64,000 bases of DNA from Bacillota bacterium (GCA_023421675.1 JAEZTC010000010.1:234878-298877); one strand, 5' to 3'. Shown: positions 45,901-54,944, counted from the first letter of the stretch. Made by a program: numbers and translations. The notes: generated by a model from the letters alone, not told the origin.

Positions 45901-48640
45901 TATAAAAGAATTAAAGGTGGATCTTGTCATACTTAACAACGAGGAAAATAGCTATACACATCCTCTGGGTATGCTTTTATCGGATATTATTACAGCAAGC
46001 CATGCCCATGAAATGCTGAATAAACCAGGCGGAGTATATGTGCTTAACTGGAATAACATACCAGAAGAAGATATTAATCTTTTATACGCTGTTGCAAGGC
46101 TTGTATTAAGGGGAGATGGAGGACTGCTGCCTGATCAGGTTAAACGGGTACAGGCAAACCAATTGCCACGGTTTAGACATTTTATTGATGAAAAGAGAAA
46201 TTACCCCCATTCACAGCTTATACAGCCTGAACTAAAGTTTTTTAACGGAATAGGAGGCTTTAGGCCGGATGGGAACGAATATGTAATTTTCCTTGGAAAA
46301 GGTCAAAATACACCAATGCCTTGGATAAATGTAATTGCTAATAAAAACTTTGGTTTTATAGCCACTGAGGCAGGTTCAGGCTATACCTGGTGTGAAAACA
46401 GCAGGGAGAACAAGCTTACTCCGTGGACAAATGACCCTGTAAGTGATACCCCGGCAGAAATTATTTATACTGCCGATACCGATACGGCAGATATTTGGTC
46501 GGTAAGTGCCCTCCCTGTAAGGGATGAAGAACCATACCTTATACGGCACGGATTCGGATACAGTATATATGAGCATGAAAGCCACGGCGTTTTTGAAAGT
46601 CTTGTACAGTTTGTACCCATTGATGATACCGTTAAAATAAGTATTCTAAAAGTAAAGAATACATCTGAATATCAAAGAAATCTTTCATTCACTTATTATA
46701 TACGACCGGTGGCGGGGGTGAACGAACAATCTTCAGCTATTCATATAAGGACGGCATCTTGTGAAAACGGAGCATTAATCTTTGAAAACCCTTATAATGA
46801 AGAGTTTGGTGGAAGAATAGGAATCATAGACGTATCTGAAAAAGAAAAAACTGTCACCTGTGACAGAAAAGAATTTTTTGGTATGGGTAAACTTTCATCA
46901 CCCGATGCACTCAAAAGAAGCCGGCTTTCAGGGACAACAGGCAGTGGTTATGATCCATGCTGTGCTATGCAGGCCAATTTGCATCTTGGTTTGGGAGAAG
47001 AAAAGGAAATAGTATTTGTGCTTGCAATGTATCCCGACAGTTATGATTTTTGCAGCAAGGTTGATATGTATAAGGATATAAACTATTCAAGAAATGCATT
47101 GGAACAAGTAAAAGCATTTTGGCAAGATAAGCTTGGAACAATAAGAGTTTCAACACCTGACCAGATTACAGATATAATCCTCAATGGCTGGCTGATGTAT
47201 CAGACCCTGTCATGCAGAATATGGGCAAGATCTGCATTTTATCAGTCTGGAGGTGCTTTGGGCTTCAGAGATCAGCTTCAGGATTGTCTTGCTGTCTTAA
47301 AGGTATGGCCCGAAATTACACGTAACCAGATAATACTTCACGCAGGGCATCAGTTCACTGAAGGTGATGTGCAACATTGGTGGCATGAACCAAGCGGTAA
47401 GGGTACACGGACGAAGTTCTCGGACGATCTTTTGTGGCTCCCTTATACTGTTGCTGAATATGTAGAAGCTACAGAAGATTATGAACTGCTTGAGGTAATG
47501 TCAGTATTTCGTGAAGATGAACCTCTTAAGGAATTTGAAGATGAAAGATACAGTATACCTGCTGTATCAGCAATGTCCTCATCAATTTATGACCATTGTA
47601 TAAGAGCTATAGACAGGTCCCTCAGATTTGGCGAGCATGGCCTCCCTTTAATGGGTTCAGGCGATTGGAACGATGGTATGAATAATGTTGGGAGCCATGG
47701 GAATGGTGAGAGTGTATGGCTTGGATGGTTCCTTTATTCAGTGCTGCAAAAGTTTTCGGATATTTGCCTTAGAATGAATGATTCGGGTAGGGCTGAAGAT
47801 TATAGAATTACTGCGGTAAAAATAAAAACAGCTATTGAGGAAAGTGCATGGGATGGAAACTGGTATAAAAGAGCGTTTTTTGATAATGGTACTCCTTTGG
47901 GTTCTGTCCAGAACAGTGAATGCAAAATTGATTCCATTGCACAATCCTGGGCAGTTATATCCGGTGCAGGGAATGAGCAGAGAGCAAATCAGGCAATGAA
48001 TTCTCTTGAAAATTACCTGGTAATGAGGGAAGAAGGGATTATAAAGCTTCTTACGCCTCCGTTTGACGAAGGTGATCTACAGCCTGGTTATATAAAGGGC
48101 TATGTCCCCGGAGTAAGAGAAAATGGGGGACAATATACTCACGCAGCTGTCTGGACTGTAATCGCACTTACGTTAATGGGTGAAGGCGATAGGGCTTGGG
48201 AGTATTTCAACATGTTGAATCCAATAAATCACTCGCTTACATTTATGGAATATTCAAAATACAAGGTTGAACCTTACGTAATCGCTGCAGATGTATATGC
48301 AGTTCATCCGCATACAGGCAGAGGCGGTTGGACATGGTATACAGGTGCTGCAGGGTGGATGTATAGGGCAGGTGTCGAGTTTATACTTGGACTTAAAAAA
48401 CTTGGAAATACACTTGTTCTTGACCCATGTATACCTGCAAGATGGACAGGTTACAAAATCAATTACAAGCATAATAATACACTATATGAAATTGACGTTG
48501 TAAATCCTCATGGAGTATGCAAGGGAGTAGTTAAAGTCAGTTGTGACGGAATCGAAAAATATGAAAATACCATTATTTTATCTGATGACGGAGCTCAACA
48601 TAAGGTTATCGTAACCATGGGCAAAAGTGCTGAAGCTTAA
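39902..48640 (+). CDS. Cyclic beta-1,2-glucan synthase (NdvB/Cgs-like, GT84-GH94 fusion)
   Basis: A 2912-residue membrane enzyme. Order: N-terminal helix (4-26); helices near 425-490; GT84 glycosyltransferase (~497-803) with Asp647 in ITLDADTILP and the RWVRGDW motif; helices ~855-1000; a region with NWYDTRTL; a glycoamylase-like segment (~1450-1570; GIPWGASESCF, FMAHHQGMGLL); and a C-terminal GH94-type phosphorylase region including GSGDWNDGMN (Asp2588, Asp2591). In characterised Cgs proteins the GT makes the linear beta-1,2-glucan and the GH94 part sets length and drives cyclisation. AGGAG lies 12 bases before ATG 39902. Product may be periplasm-like wall glucan or an exported polymer. Confidence 0.9.
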   Translation: MYISTSVLFIVLAVLVIVLITIIIFQRQKSNKVIKTNDASLTCEELEIHARKVAVEHSIGKKNSVKWPVPRMMDNYDFIHSVYKSLNDDIQKKRAIPPASEWLLDNFYIIEEQVKSINRDLLKKEYSMLPVLKCGTLKGYPRIHAVAMDLVAHTDGQLDENIIYNYLKAYQSHTILLDREIWVLPTMIRLSLIENIRSICEKIRETQSQWAQADEIIDNWLNNEGTDADRILRMIKNKFKNSGEIYPSFIEHLSYRLRREKRGYTQVLKYIDESLGVFGISVGETALKEHNSQAVYTVSIGNCIVSLKYISTFDWSEIFESISIVEQTLRQDPDGTYPLMDFSSRNFYRRQIEKMARKYKISELHIVREAVELAKAGKASSSKEEVGYRSHAGYYIIGKGSQILKNRLRVRDNIFNSFSQRVLMHPGFLYIGLMIILLAALEILLCNYVFYSFSERSLIYTLMSGVFMLIPLSEVVIGLVNWLVCSIHKPYTFPRLELKEGIPSELTTVIAMPVLLSDSKRVVELLENLESHYLSNKYDNVFFAIVGDLKDSDIPIMSADKEIISSALEGVKKLNKKYSKCDNNIFYFLYRHRTFNESHKKWMGWERKRGALLEFNNLLLGSRKTSFANTDGISLGDAGIKYVITLDADTILPIGMAKKMIGTIAHPLNRAVIDVDKGVVIEGYGLIQPKVSFDIESSNKSLFSRIFTGQEGIDPYSSAISDIYQDIFCEGIYTGKGIYDLYVYQTVLENAIPDDAILSHDLLEGCYIRAGLASDLELVDSYPSKYNSYAARLHRWVRGDWQLIGWLRKKIPNRTGLKVQNPLSLISKWKILDNMRRSLVSPASMLLIILGFSLLPGSSLFYLVIALLPLLVPLITGIIAIIISGRIFTKRIKRYMPVISGFKATFLQTLLTILFLPHQAYLMLNAVAVTIGRVLFTRRNMLEWVTAADVEKGQKNSLDSYMRKMGAAIFEGLIIVLLALLIKPAWLYIGLLLLVIWACSPLIAYRISIIDDYKPARLSDSNILELRRYARKTYRYFEEFADMKNHYLAPDNFQEDPPRGIAYRSSPTNIGLGLLANITARDLGFIGTREMIDNLSNTISTIEKMDKWNGHLYNWYDTRTLRPLKPRYVSTVDSGNFVCYLITLEQGLKEYLNTPLFDNKLIKGMRDTFSLAGSDELELFDSSKALSKLILAEHAGISNWNAFIEELLSGFKLRNNKKSPWKSKAFHATKALKKDINEFFSWLECMSDVPQGFPQAALGDIKNALASIELNSRLSDLNPDYEKACGLVDTLCKDFNNNDEEDGNLKWLLLLQDKLDESSRHIKLFVDRYNNLIERITALSEGIRFSPLYVEKKQMFSIGYNIEEERLTNSFYDLLASEARQTSFIAIARGEVPLKHWFKLGRALTTVDNYKGLVSWTGTMFEYLMPLIIMKSYKNTLLDETYSFVIRSQHKYGKQRGIPWGASESCFYSLDINLDYQYKAIGVPWLGLKRGLVEDAVSAPYATLLAFLVDPETAMENLNKLRREGLEGPYGFYEAVDYTQGRIPFGAKRAIIKSFMAHHQGMGLLSLNNYINDSIMQVRFHADPVVKSAKLLLQEKVPVNIVYTKETKEKVIPFKDIVYKERGPLRKFRLPDPVLQKVHILSNGYYTVMLTDRGTGFSRTKTASVTRWREDSTLDSYGMFFYIRNTTNNRVWSSAYAPFNIIPDKYEVTFLGDKVRFRRFDGEIETETEIVVTSGDNAEIRRISLKNHGQIPCILEVTSYFETIIAPQASDVAHPAFSNLFVKTEFIPESGSIIATRRPRTETEKNMWIAHTAVSEGKVTADTQFETDRAQFLGRGHTTAMPAVIEQNKPLSNSSGPILDPIMSLRKRIEVGAGETAKISFITIVCETSEALMDTIERYNSPEAVEGAFRLALTRSQVEARYLNIKASEMEFYQEMLSHILFISPLRRQYQEIIIQNKKGQPSLWPYGISGDLPIVLVILKKSDEVDTLYEVLKMHEYWRIKELKVDLVILNNEENSYTHPLGMLLSDIITASHAHEMLNKPGGVYVLNWNNIPEEDINLLYAVARLVLRGDGGLLPDQVKRVQANQLPRFRHFIDEKRNYPHSQLIQPELKFFNGIGGFRPDGNEYVIFLGKGQNTPMPWINVIANKNFGFIATEAGSGYTWCENSRENKLTPWTNDPVSDTPAEIIYTADTDTADIWSVSALPVRDEEPYLIRHGFGYSIYEHESHGVFESLVQFVPIDDTVKISILKVKNTSEYQRNLSFTYYIRPVAGVNEQSSAIHIRTASCENGALIFENPYNEEFGGRIGIIDVSEKEKTVTCDRKEFFGMGKLSSPDALKRSRLSGTTGSGYDPCCAMQANLHLGLGEEKEIVFVLAMYPDSYDFCSKVDMYKDINYSRNALEQVKAFWQDKLGTIRVSTPDQITDIILNGWLMYQTLSCRIWARSAFYQSGGALGFRDQLQDCLAVLKVWPEITRNQIILHAGHQFTEGDVQHWWHEPSGKGTRTKFSDDLLWLPYTVAEYVEATEDYELLEVMSVFREDEPLKEFEDERYSIPAVSAMSSSIYDHCIRAIDRSLRFGEHGLPLMGSGDWNDGMNNVGSHGNGESVWLGWFLYSVLQKFSDICLRMNDSGRAEDYRITAVKIKTAIEESAWDGNWYKRAFFDNGTPLGSVQNSECKIDSIAQSWAVISGAGNEQRANQAMNSLENYLVMREEGIIKLLTPPFDEGDLQPGYIKGYVPGVRENGGQYTHAAVWTVIALTLMGEGDRAWEYFNMLNPINHSLTFMEYSKYKVEPYVIAADVYAVHPHTGRGGWTWYTGAAGWMYRAGVEFILGLKKLGNTLVLDPCIPARWTGYKINYKHNNTLYEIDVVNPHGVCKGVVKVSCDGIEKYENTIILSDDGAQHKVIVTMGKSAEA

Positions 48641-49362
48641 AACAGTGCCTGAATAAAGTAATATATAATAGGAATAAATATCGCCGGCAGCAGATTGCCT
48701 ACTTTTATTTTTATTATTCCGAGAAGGTTTAAGCCAATTGCAAATATGAGGACACTGCCTACCAATGACATTTGTGTAATAATTGGATCTGTGAGCCAGG
48801 GCTTTACAACACCGGCTAAAAGGGTTATTGAGCCCTGGTAAACCAACACCGGCAAAGCAGAAAACATAACACCCAAACCCATTGTTGACGTAAATACTAC
48901 AGCTGTAACGCCGTCTAAAACAGCCTTTGCAAAAAGTGTTTTTGTGTTGCCTGTAAGACCGTCTTCAAGTGAACCCACAATAGCCATTGCACCTACACAG
49001 TATACAAGACTTGCTGTTACAAAGCCTTCAGCAAAATTACCGCTGTTTTTGGAAAATTTATTTTGAAACCACATCCCAAGGTTGTCCAATCTCTTTTCAA
49101 TACTTGCAAGTTCACCTATAACCCCGCCTATAACTAAACTGAAAATCATAAGCATTATATACTGTCTGTCAAGCTTTGCGCCATTTAATATTGTATAAAT
49201 GCATTGAAGAGCTCCCGAAACCCCAATTATTAATACTGATAATCCTATTGCCTGCATGATTATGTTTTTATATTTTTCAGGCAGACCTTTTTTTATCAAA
49301 AAGCCTGCGGCTGATCCTGCAATTACAGTTCCTACATTAACCAAAGTACCAAGTCCGACCAT
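48637..49362 (-). CDS. DUF554 membrane protein (YdfK/YqgA type)
   Basis: A 241-residue polytopic protein with seven hydrophobic helices and family signatures GTLVNVGTVIAGSAAGFLIKKGLP, GALQCIYTILNG and IVGSLEDGLTG. Function unknown in the family. GGAGG precedes its ATG by seven bases. Its stop overlaps the stop of the convergent glucan synthase gene by three bases. Confidence 0.9.
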   Translation of the reverse strand: MVGLGTLVNVGTVIAGSAAGFLIKKGLPEKYKNIIMQAIGLSVLIIGVSGALQCIYTILNGAKLDRQYIMLMIFSLVIGGVIGELASIEKRLDNLGMWFQNKFSKNSGNFAEGFVTASLVYCVGAMAIVGSLEDGLTGNTKTLFAKAVLDGVTAVVFTSTMGLGVMFSALPVLVYQGSITLLAGVVKPWLTDPIITQMSLVGSVLIFAIGLNLLGIIKIKVGNLLPAIFIPIIYYFIQALF

Positions 49363-49651
49363 TTTAATGCCTCCATCCTACCAATCTACATGAATCTTTT
49401 TATAAGTATACTACTAGTATTAATCCGGTGCAATTTGTGTTTTAACAAGTGTAATTGGGAAATAACCGGTACCTGATTTTAAAAAGTTTTAGCTTATAAT
49501 TGTCAAACTTGCCTTTAAACTACTGTAGCTTGGTTTTAGAGAAGTACTAAAAAAAATACATATTGGAAAATAAAGGGAAAACATGTCTGCACTACTAAAT
49601 ATATTGCTGTAAAACATACAATTTATATAGTTTTAGTTCAAGGGGGTTTAC

Positions 49652-51412
49652 ATGAAAAAAGTATTGGCAGTCTTTGTTTCAGTCTTTTTATTTCTTAATA
49701 TGTCGTTAGCAGTAAGTGCTGAATCTGTTGATAATGATGAGGCAAATTATCTTAAATCAAATGGCATAATAACGGGATACAATGGGGATTTGATGCTTGA
49801 CAGGTATTTCACTGTTGAAGAACTGATGACAATTTTATCAAGTTTAACGGGCGAAGAGGAAATAGCAAAGAATTTTTCAAAACATACAAGTTTTAAAGAT
49901 GTGCCTGCAAATAAATGGTCAGAACCGTTTATCGCGTGGGCGGAGAATAAAGGTCTGATGGTGGGAGTGGGCAATGGAAAATCGGGTTATCTGGATAGAG
50001 TAACTGCTCAAAGGCTTATAGCTTTTTTATTAAGGATTCTTAACTATAGCGGCATAGACTGGAAAGATGTTTATAATCTGGGTAAATCACTTGGCTTGCT
50101 GGATAATATTAATATTTCGCCTAATGCAGAACTAACCAGGGGCCAAATGTGTAAAATTGTCTATAGAGCACTTGATACAAACATAAAAAATTCAATCAAG
50201 CTGGGAGAAAAGCTTGGGCTTAAAAATAAGCCAGCAGCAGGAACACAGCTTGAACCATCAGAGATTTCATCAATTGTGAGCCCTGCAGTGTTTTACATTG
50301 AAGTTAAGAATTCAAGCAATGTAGTATATGCAAGCGGAAGTGGCTTTATTATTGATCAATCAGGGATTATTGTAACAAATTATCATGTGATAGAAGGAGC
50401 GTATGGAGCTACTATAAAACTGGTTGACGGAAGGACCTTCCCGGTTGAGAAAGTACTTGCATATGATAAAAACAGGGATATTGCGGTTCTTAAAATAGCA
50501 GCAAGTAATTTGCCGCAGGTTAAGCTTGGGAATTCGGACGAAATTAAAAACGGGGATAAAATATTGACAATAGGAAGCCCTGAAGGACTTGAAAATACAA
50601 TATCCGACGGCCTTGTAAGCAATAGGAAACGTTTAATCAACAATATGAATTATTTACAAATATCAGCACCTATATCCAATGGAAGCAGCGGCGGTGTACT
50701 CCTTAATTACAAAGCGGAGGTTATAGGAATAACAACTGCATACTATGAAGGTGGTCAAAATCTTAATTTGGCTATACCTATAAACGATTTGAAGCCTTAT
50801 CTCAATACAAATTTGAATATTACCTTAAGTGACCTTGCTAAACTGAGCAATAAGGTAAGTACTCCTTCAAATGTACATGCAAGGATTATTAATAATGCTA
50901 TAGAAGTGGGCTGGGACAAGGTTGAAGGAGCAGACAGTTATTATCTATATTATAGCTACAGCTTGAACGGTCCATATTACTATGCTATTGATGAAAACAA
51001 TAAAAAAATGCCGTTCTACTGGAACGGAGAATATTCTGCCTATCATGCATGTGACTACGACTCCAGCATAGTATACATAAAAATATCTGCGAGTAAAGGC
51101 GGCGTTGAATCCGACCTAAGTGCTCCGGCCTATGTAATAATACCAGCTGTAAAATACTTTCCAAAACTATCGGATGTTCCTCAGCCTGTAGTTCTGGATT
51201 ATTCGTATGTTACTTATTCAGCAGACGAGAGGATTGTACATTATTTTTATGACAAGATGGATGTGAATAGTTACATAAAATATCTGGCTTCAAAAGGTTT
51301 CAGCTGTTATTTAGACGAAGAAAATGATCTGATTACAATGTCAAAAGGCAGTACATCCATAATTATATCCGTAATAGGAAACAATATAGTGGTTTCAGGA
51401 TTAATTCACTAG
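49652..51412 (+). CDS. SLH-anchored trypsin-like serine protease, copy 1
   Basis: A 586-residue surface protease. Signal peptide 1-23 (ending VSA), three SLH-like repeats (~30-190; FKDVPANKWSEPFIAWAENKGLM), then an HtrA-like trypsin domain (~210-390) with the catalytic triad His245 (NYHVIEGA), Asp276 (NRDIAVLKI) and Ser346 (NGSSGGVLLN). There is no PDZ domain. A fibronectin-III-like domain (~405-505) and an unrecognised C-terminal ~80-residue domain (PKLSDVPQPV) follow. AAGGGGG precedes ATG 49652. Likely acts on surface proteins outside the cell. Confidence 0.9.
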   Translation: MKKVLAVFVSVFLFLNMSLAVSAESVDNDEANYLKSNGIITGYNGDLMLDRYFTVEELMTILSSLTGEEEIAKNFSKHTSFKDVPANKWSEPFIAWAENKGLMVGVGNGKSGYLDRVTAQRLIAFLLRILNYSGIDWKDVYNLGKSLGLLDNINISPNAELTRGQMCKIVYRALDTNIKNSIKLGEKLGLKNKPAAGTQLEPSEISSIVSPAVFYIEVKNSSNVVYASGSGFIIDQSGIIVTNYHVIEGAYGATIKLVDGRTFPVEKVLAYDKNRDIAVLKIAASNLPQVKLGNSDEIKNGDKILTIGSPEGLENTISDGLVSNRKRLINNMNYLQISAPISNGSSGGVLLNYKAEVIGITTAYYEGGQNLNLAIPINDLKPYLNTNLNITLSDLAKLSNKVSTPSNVHARIINNAIEVGWDKVEGADSYYLYYSYSLNGPYYYAIDENNKKMPFYWNGEYSAYHACDYDSSIVYIKISASKGGVESDLSAPAYVIIPAVKYFPKLSDVPQPVVLDYSYVTYSADERIVHYFYDKMDVNSYIKYLASKGFSCYLDEENDLITMSKGSTSIIISVIGNNIVVSGLIH

Positions 51413-51424
51413 GATAAAGTGAGT

Positions 51425-51452
51425 AAAGAGCGTTTATCGACGCTCTTTTTTA
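51425..51452 (+). terminator. Intrinsic terminator after protease copy 1
   Basis: AAAGAGCG (51425-51432) pairs with CGCTCTTT (51441-51448), then a T-run. The two protease genes are therefore likely separate transcripts. Confidence 0.88.
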
Positions 51453-51592
51453 TGTGTGAAAAATGTATTTATTTTGACACATTGAGTAAATTGGTCTATA
51501 ATCAATTGGGAAAATAATGGTATTAAGAGTATATTTTGCAGATAATTGTAGTAAACAGATATATCTTATAGTTGTATTCATAGGGGGCTTAT

Positions 51593-53371
51593 ATGAAAAA
51601 GGTTATTGCATCACTTCTTGTTGTTGTTTGTTTGTTCAGCACATCTGTTTTTTCAGTGTATGCTGAGCAAACCAGTACTGACCCGGCAGAATATCTTAGT
51701 GCAAATGGAATATTGACAGGCAGCAATGGTGATTTGATGCTGGATAGTTATTTTACGGTTGAGCAGCTTATGGTCATACTTGCAAGGTTAACCGGTGAGG
51801 AAGAAATAGCAAAAAACTATAAAAAGCTAACAACTTTTACTGATGTACCAAAGACTGCGTGGTCTCAACCTTTTATTGCATGGGCTCAAAATAAGGGCTT
51901 GATGGCAGGTTCCGGCGGAGGTAAATCGGGCTATCTTGATACAGTAACAGCACAACGACTTGTTGCATTTATGCTAAGAATCTTAGGATATACCGATATA
52001 GGGTGGAATGATGTATTTACCTATGGAAAAAACCTTGGTTTACTTAATTTAGTGGGAACTTCACCAAATGATAAATTAACAAGAAATCAGATGGCTAAAA
52101 TTGTATATCAAACACTTGGAACAAATATAAAGAATGGTACCAAGTTATGTGATAAGCTTGGACTTAAAGATGTGACGGCAAGTACAAAAAGCAATAATTC
52201 AGGAGCTGAACTTGAACCTTCTGATGTTGCTGATATGATTGGTCCTGCAGTTTGTTACATAGAAGTTAATGACTCAAACAATAAGCCATTTGCGACTGGA
52301 AGTGGTTTCGTTATTAACAAGACAGGAACAATTGTAACAAATTATCATGTAATTGACGGCGCATACAGTGCAACTGTAAAGTTTACAAACGGCAGTAAGT
52401 ATCCTGTCAGCAGTGTTCTGGCTTATGATAAAAACAGGGACATTGCAATATTGAAGATTACAGGAAGTAATCTCACATCAGTTACGCTTGGAGATTCAAG
52501 CTTGATAAAAACAGGTCAGAAAATATTAACTATTGGAAGTCCTGAAGGACTGGAGAATACAATTTCAGATGGTTTGATAAGTAATAAGGAACGTACCATA
52601 GAGGGACAGAAGTATATTCAAATATCTGCGCCTATATCCCATGGCAGCAGCGGTGGGGTTTTATTAAATTATAAAGGCGAAGTAATAGGAATAACATGTG
52701 CGTACTATTCAGGCGGACAGAATTTGAATCTTGCTATTCCAATAAATGATCTTAAACCATTTATTAATACAAATATAAATAAATCTTTATCTGAACTGTC
52801 GGCCAGTAACAAGCCAGGAGCACCTCAAAATGTCCGAGTGAGTGTATTTGACTGTACTGTTAATGTTGGATGGGACCAAATAAGCAATGCAGATGGTTAT
52901 AGGATATACTGCAGTAAAAATATAAATGGACCATATGTTTGTGTCGATAATGATGATTATGGCGGAACACTGTTTCATTGGTATCCTAAAGATTATTCTG
53001 CCTACTATGCCTGCTCATTCAATGATACTAAAGAATACATTAAGGTATCTGCTGTAGTCAATGGAATTGAATCGGAATGCAGTCAGCCAGTTGTTGTTAC
53101 TATACCAGCTCCCCGATATTTTCCGAAAATGTCAGATGTTCCTCAACCGGTAGGAACTAATTATTACACAAGCATGGACTCAGATGAAAAAGACATGGTA
53201 GCATATGTTTATGACAGTCTGGATATAGAATCTTATATATATTATCTTGAATCTGCTGGGTTTACAGAAGCTGACTACTCTGCCAGCTATGTTCTATATA
53301 AAGGATCATCTGCTGTAATTATAAAAGAATATGATTCGGGTGATGTTTATGTAGGAGGATATATTCGATAA
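51593..53371 (+). CDS. SLH-anchored trypsin-like serine protease, copy 2
   Basis: A 592-residue tandem paralogue with the same layout: signal peptide (MKKVIASLLVVVCLFSTSVFSVYA), SLH-like repeats, trypsin domain with NYHVIDGA, NRDIAILKI and HGSSGGVLLN, fibronectin-III-like domain and the same terminal PKMSDVPQPV domain. The protease part is closely alike while linkers and C-terminus have drifted. GGGGG precedes ATG 51593. The duplication suggests distinct substrates or expression times. Confidence 0.9.
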   Translation: MKKVIASLLVVVCLFSTSVFSVYAEQTSTDPAEYLSANGILTGSNGDLMLDSYFTVEQLMVILARLTGEEEIAKNYKKLTTFTDVPKTAWSQPFIAWAQNKGLMAGSGGGKSGYLDTVTAQRLVAFMLRILGYTDIGWNDVFTYGKNLGLLNLVGTSPNDKLTRNQMAKIVYQTLGTNIKNGTKLCDKLGLKDVTASTKSNNSGAELEPSDVADMIGPAVCYIEVNDSNNKPFATGSGFVINKTGTIVTNYHVIDGAYSATVKFTNGSKYPVSSVLAYDKNRDIAILKITGSNLTSVTLGDSSLIKTGQKILTIGSPEGLENTISDGLISNKERTIEGQKYIQISAPISHGSSGGVLLNYKGEVIGITCAYYSGGQNLNLAIPINDLKPFINTNINKSLSELSASNKPGAPQNVRVSVFDCTVNVGWDQISNADGYRIYCSKNINGPYVCVDNDDYGGTLFHWYPKDYSAYYACSFNDTKEYIKVSAVVNGIESECSQPVVVTIPAPRYFPKMSDVPQPVGTNYYTSMDSDEKDMVAYVYDSLDIESYIYYLESAGFTEADYSASYVLYKGSSAVIIKEYDSGDVYVGGYIR

Positions 53372-53382
53372 GATAGATGATT

Positions 53383-53416
53383 AAAGGGTGCACTTCATGA
53401 AGTGTACCCTTTATTT
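53383..53416. terminator. Terminator between convergent protease and glycosidase-family genes
   Basis: AAAGGGTGCACTTCA (53383-53397) pairs with TGAAGTGTACCCTTT (53398-53412) with one mismatch, then a T-rich tail. It sits at the convergence of the plus-strand protease and the minus-strand gene at 53415. Confidence 0.8.
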
Positions 53417-54401
53417 ATGGCCTGACAAGAAACGCCGTAGGCAGCAGCCTCTCACCAGCAGGCCCGCTGGGATTGTTTACAATGTGAGAGCTTGAACCAT
53501 CTTCCCTGTAGTACATTGCTGTTGAAGAGCCTCCATCAAGGTTTACTGCATTATAAGCACCATAGCTTAACATTAAATCCTGAACGTCCTTTAGCGTTGC
53601 ACCCATGCTTGAAAGCTGACGCCCATCTATTGCAAGCATCAGAACCTTTCCTTCCTTTGTCTGTCCAATTGCAGTTCTTGGAGCAATTCCCCAGCCACCG
53701 TCACCATGAGTTATTAGAGGTTTTCCATTAATTATAAGAAAAGGTTTGAAACACACCGCGTCTCTGAGTTTAAGATTATTGATGTCTTGTCTCTTGTAAA
53801 TACCCATGTTGAGCACATTATCCCAATCAAAACCAGATACATAGTATTCAGGATTTTTTGCATCGTACTTTAGCGAACCCTGACTTATTACAATGCCTTC
53901 AGCTTCCCCTCCCATACCTTTACCGAATTCATCCGAATATCCGCCTGCATTAATTCCCGCTATTGCGTTTTCACGTTTTGCTATATCGGATAGCTTTTCA
54001 CCTGTTGTTCCAAGGCCTTTTGCTGTTGCAATATATACTCTTGAGGGGTCATCTATTATAAGGAGATAACCTTTGTAACCACTTTGATCCAGCTTAACAA
54101 AGTTTATACCTTTTTTATCTTCCACAGGTTTCTTTTCTATTACAATATCCTTTTTATTACTGTTTTCTTTAGGTATTTCAGGCGCATTTTTCTCCATTAC
54201 CTCTTTTATAAGAGCATCACTGAAAAACCATGTTGCAAGGTATTTGTGATTCATTGTTGTCATGGCTGTCGTTATGTATAAATCCCTGAGCCCCGTAAAT
54301 GGTCCATAAAATACTAGTAAGGTAAAGATAAGCAAACCTAAAATAAAACCGGCAAGTATACCTAAAAAATATTTCATGAATTTTTTTGTTTTTTGTTTCA
54401 T
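53415..54401 (-). CDS. Phosphodiester glycosidase-family protein (NAGPA/DUF2233), membrane-anchored
   Basis: A 328-residue protein with an N-terminal membrane anchor (~10-33), then the domain related to the uncovering enzyme NAGPA: IAGINAGGYSDE, PRTAIGQTKEGKVLMLAIDGR, GAYNAVNLDGGSSTAM and the end GERLLPTAFLV. Bacterial relatives are associated with exopolysaccharides and cell-wall polymers; substrate unknown. Start chosen at the ATG with AAGGAGC seven bases before; an upstream frame extends 30 codons without a ribosome site. Confidence 0.88.
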   Translation of the reverse strand: MKQKTKKFMKYFLGILAGFILGLLIFTLLVFYGPFTGLRDLYITTAMTTMNHKYLATWFFSDALIKEVMEKNAPEIPKENSNKKDIVIEKKPVEDKKGINFVKLDQSGYKGYLLIIDDPSRVYIATAKGLGTTGEKLSDIAKRENAIAGINAGGYSDEFGKGMGGEAEGIVISQGSLKYDAKNPEYYVSGFDWDNVLNMGIYKRQDINNLKLRDAVCFKPFLIINGKPLITHGDGGWGIAPRTAIGQTKEGKVLMLAIDGRQLSSMGATLKDVQDLMLSYGAYNAVNLDGGSSTAMYYREDGSSSHIVNNPSGPAGERLLPTAFLVRP

Positions 54402-54535
54402 AAAATTGCTCCTTGAAATATAAGGGGTTTTATATTTAGACGTAACATTCTTCAATAATGTTACACATTTCCTGATTGGTTTAGAACTGTACATACTACG
54501 AGCTATAAAACAGATATAGATAATAATAGAGAGAA

Positions 54536-54904
54536 TTAACTGTCAATCAAAGCTCTTTGGGCTTTAGTGAGTTTTTTGACAACCTGTTCGTAAGAATGGT
54601 CAATCATGCTTAAAATTTCTTCTTTGTCAATATTTCCATTAAGCAGTATAGTATTCCAGTACTTTTTGTTTGAATTGGGTACATGATATCCAGGTATTAC
54701 AGTACCGGCGTATTTACTCCGTAAAAGCTCAGCAAGAAACGGCTCACACTTAAGTGTTATTTTATAATTATCAATATTAGGATATATTTCAGTAAATATT
54801 TTTCCACAAACCTTTATAACAATGGGTATTTCCCCAAAGGGTCGGAACTCTGCAGCCCCTTTTTTATTCAAGCAATGGCTTATAAGTTCATTTGCGTTAA
54901 TCAT
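54536..54904 (-). CDS. MmcQ/YjbR-family protein
   Basis: A 122-residue protein of the small CyaY-like-fold YjbR family: FGEIPIVIKVCGKIFTEIYPN, LKCEPFLAELLRSKYAGTVIPGYHVPNSNKKYWNTILL and IDHSYEQVVKKL. Often annotated as DNA-binding, on thin evidence. The ribosome site before its ATG is not obvious. Confidence 0.85.
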   Translation of the reverse strand: MINANELISHCLNKKGAAEFRPFGEIPIVIKVCGKIFTEIYPNIDNYKITLKCEPFLAELLRSKYAGTVIPGYHVPNSNKKYWNTILLNGNIDKEEILSMIDHSYEQVVKKLTKAQRALIDS

Positions 54905-54944
54905 ATGCGTACATTATATGATAATCATGCATTCAGGTCAAATG

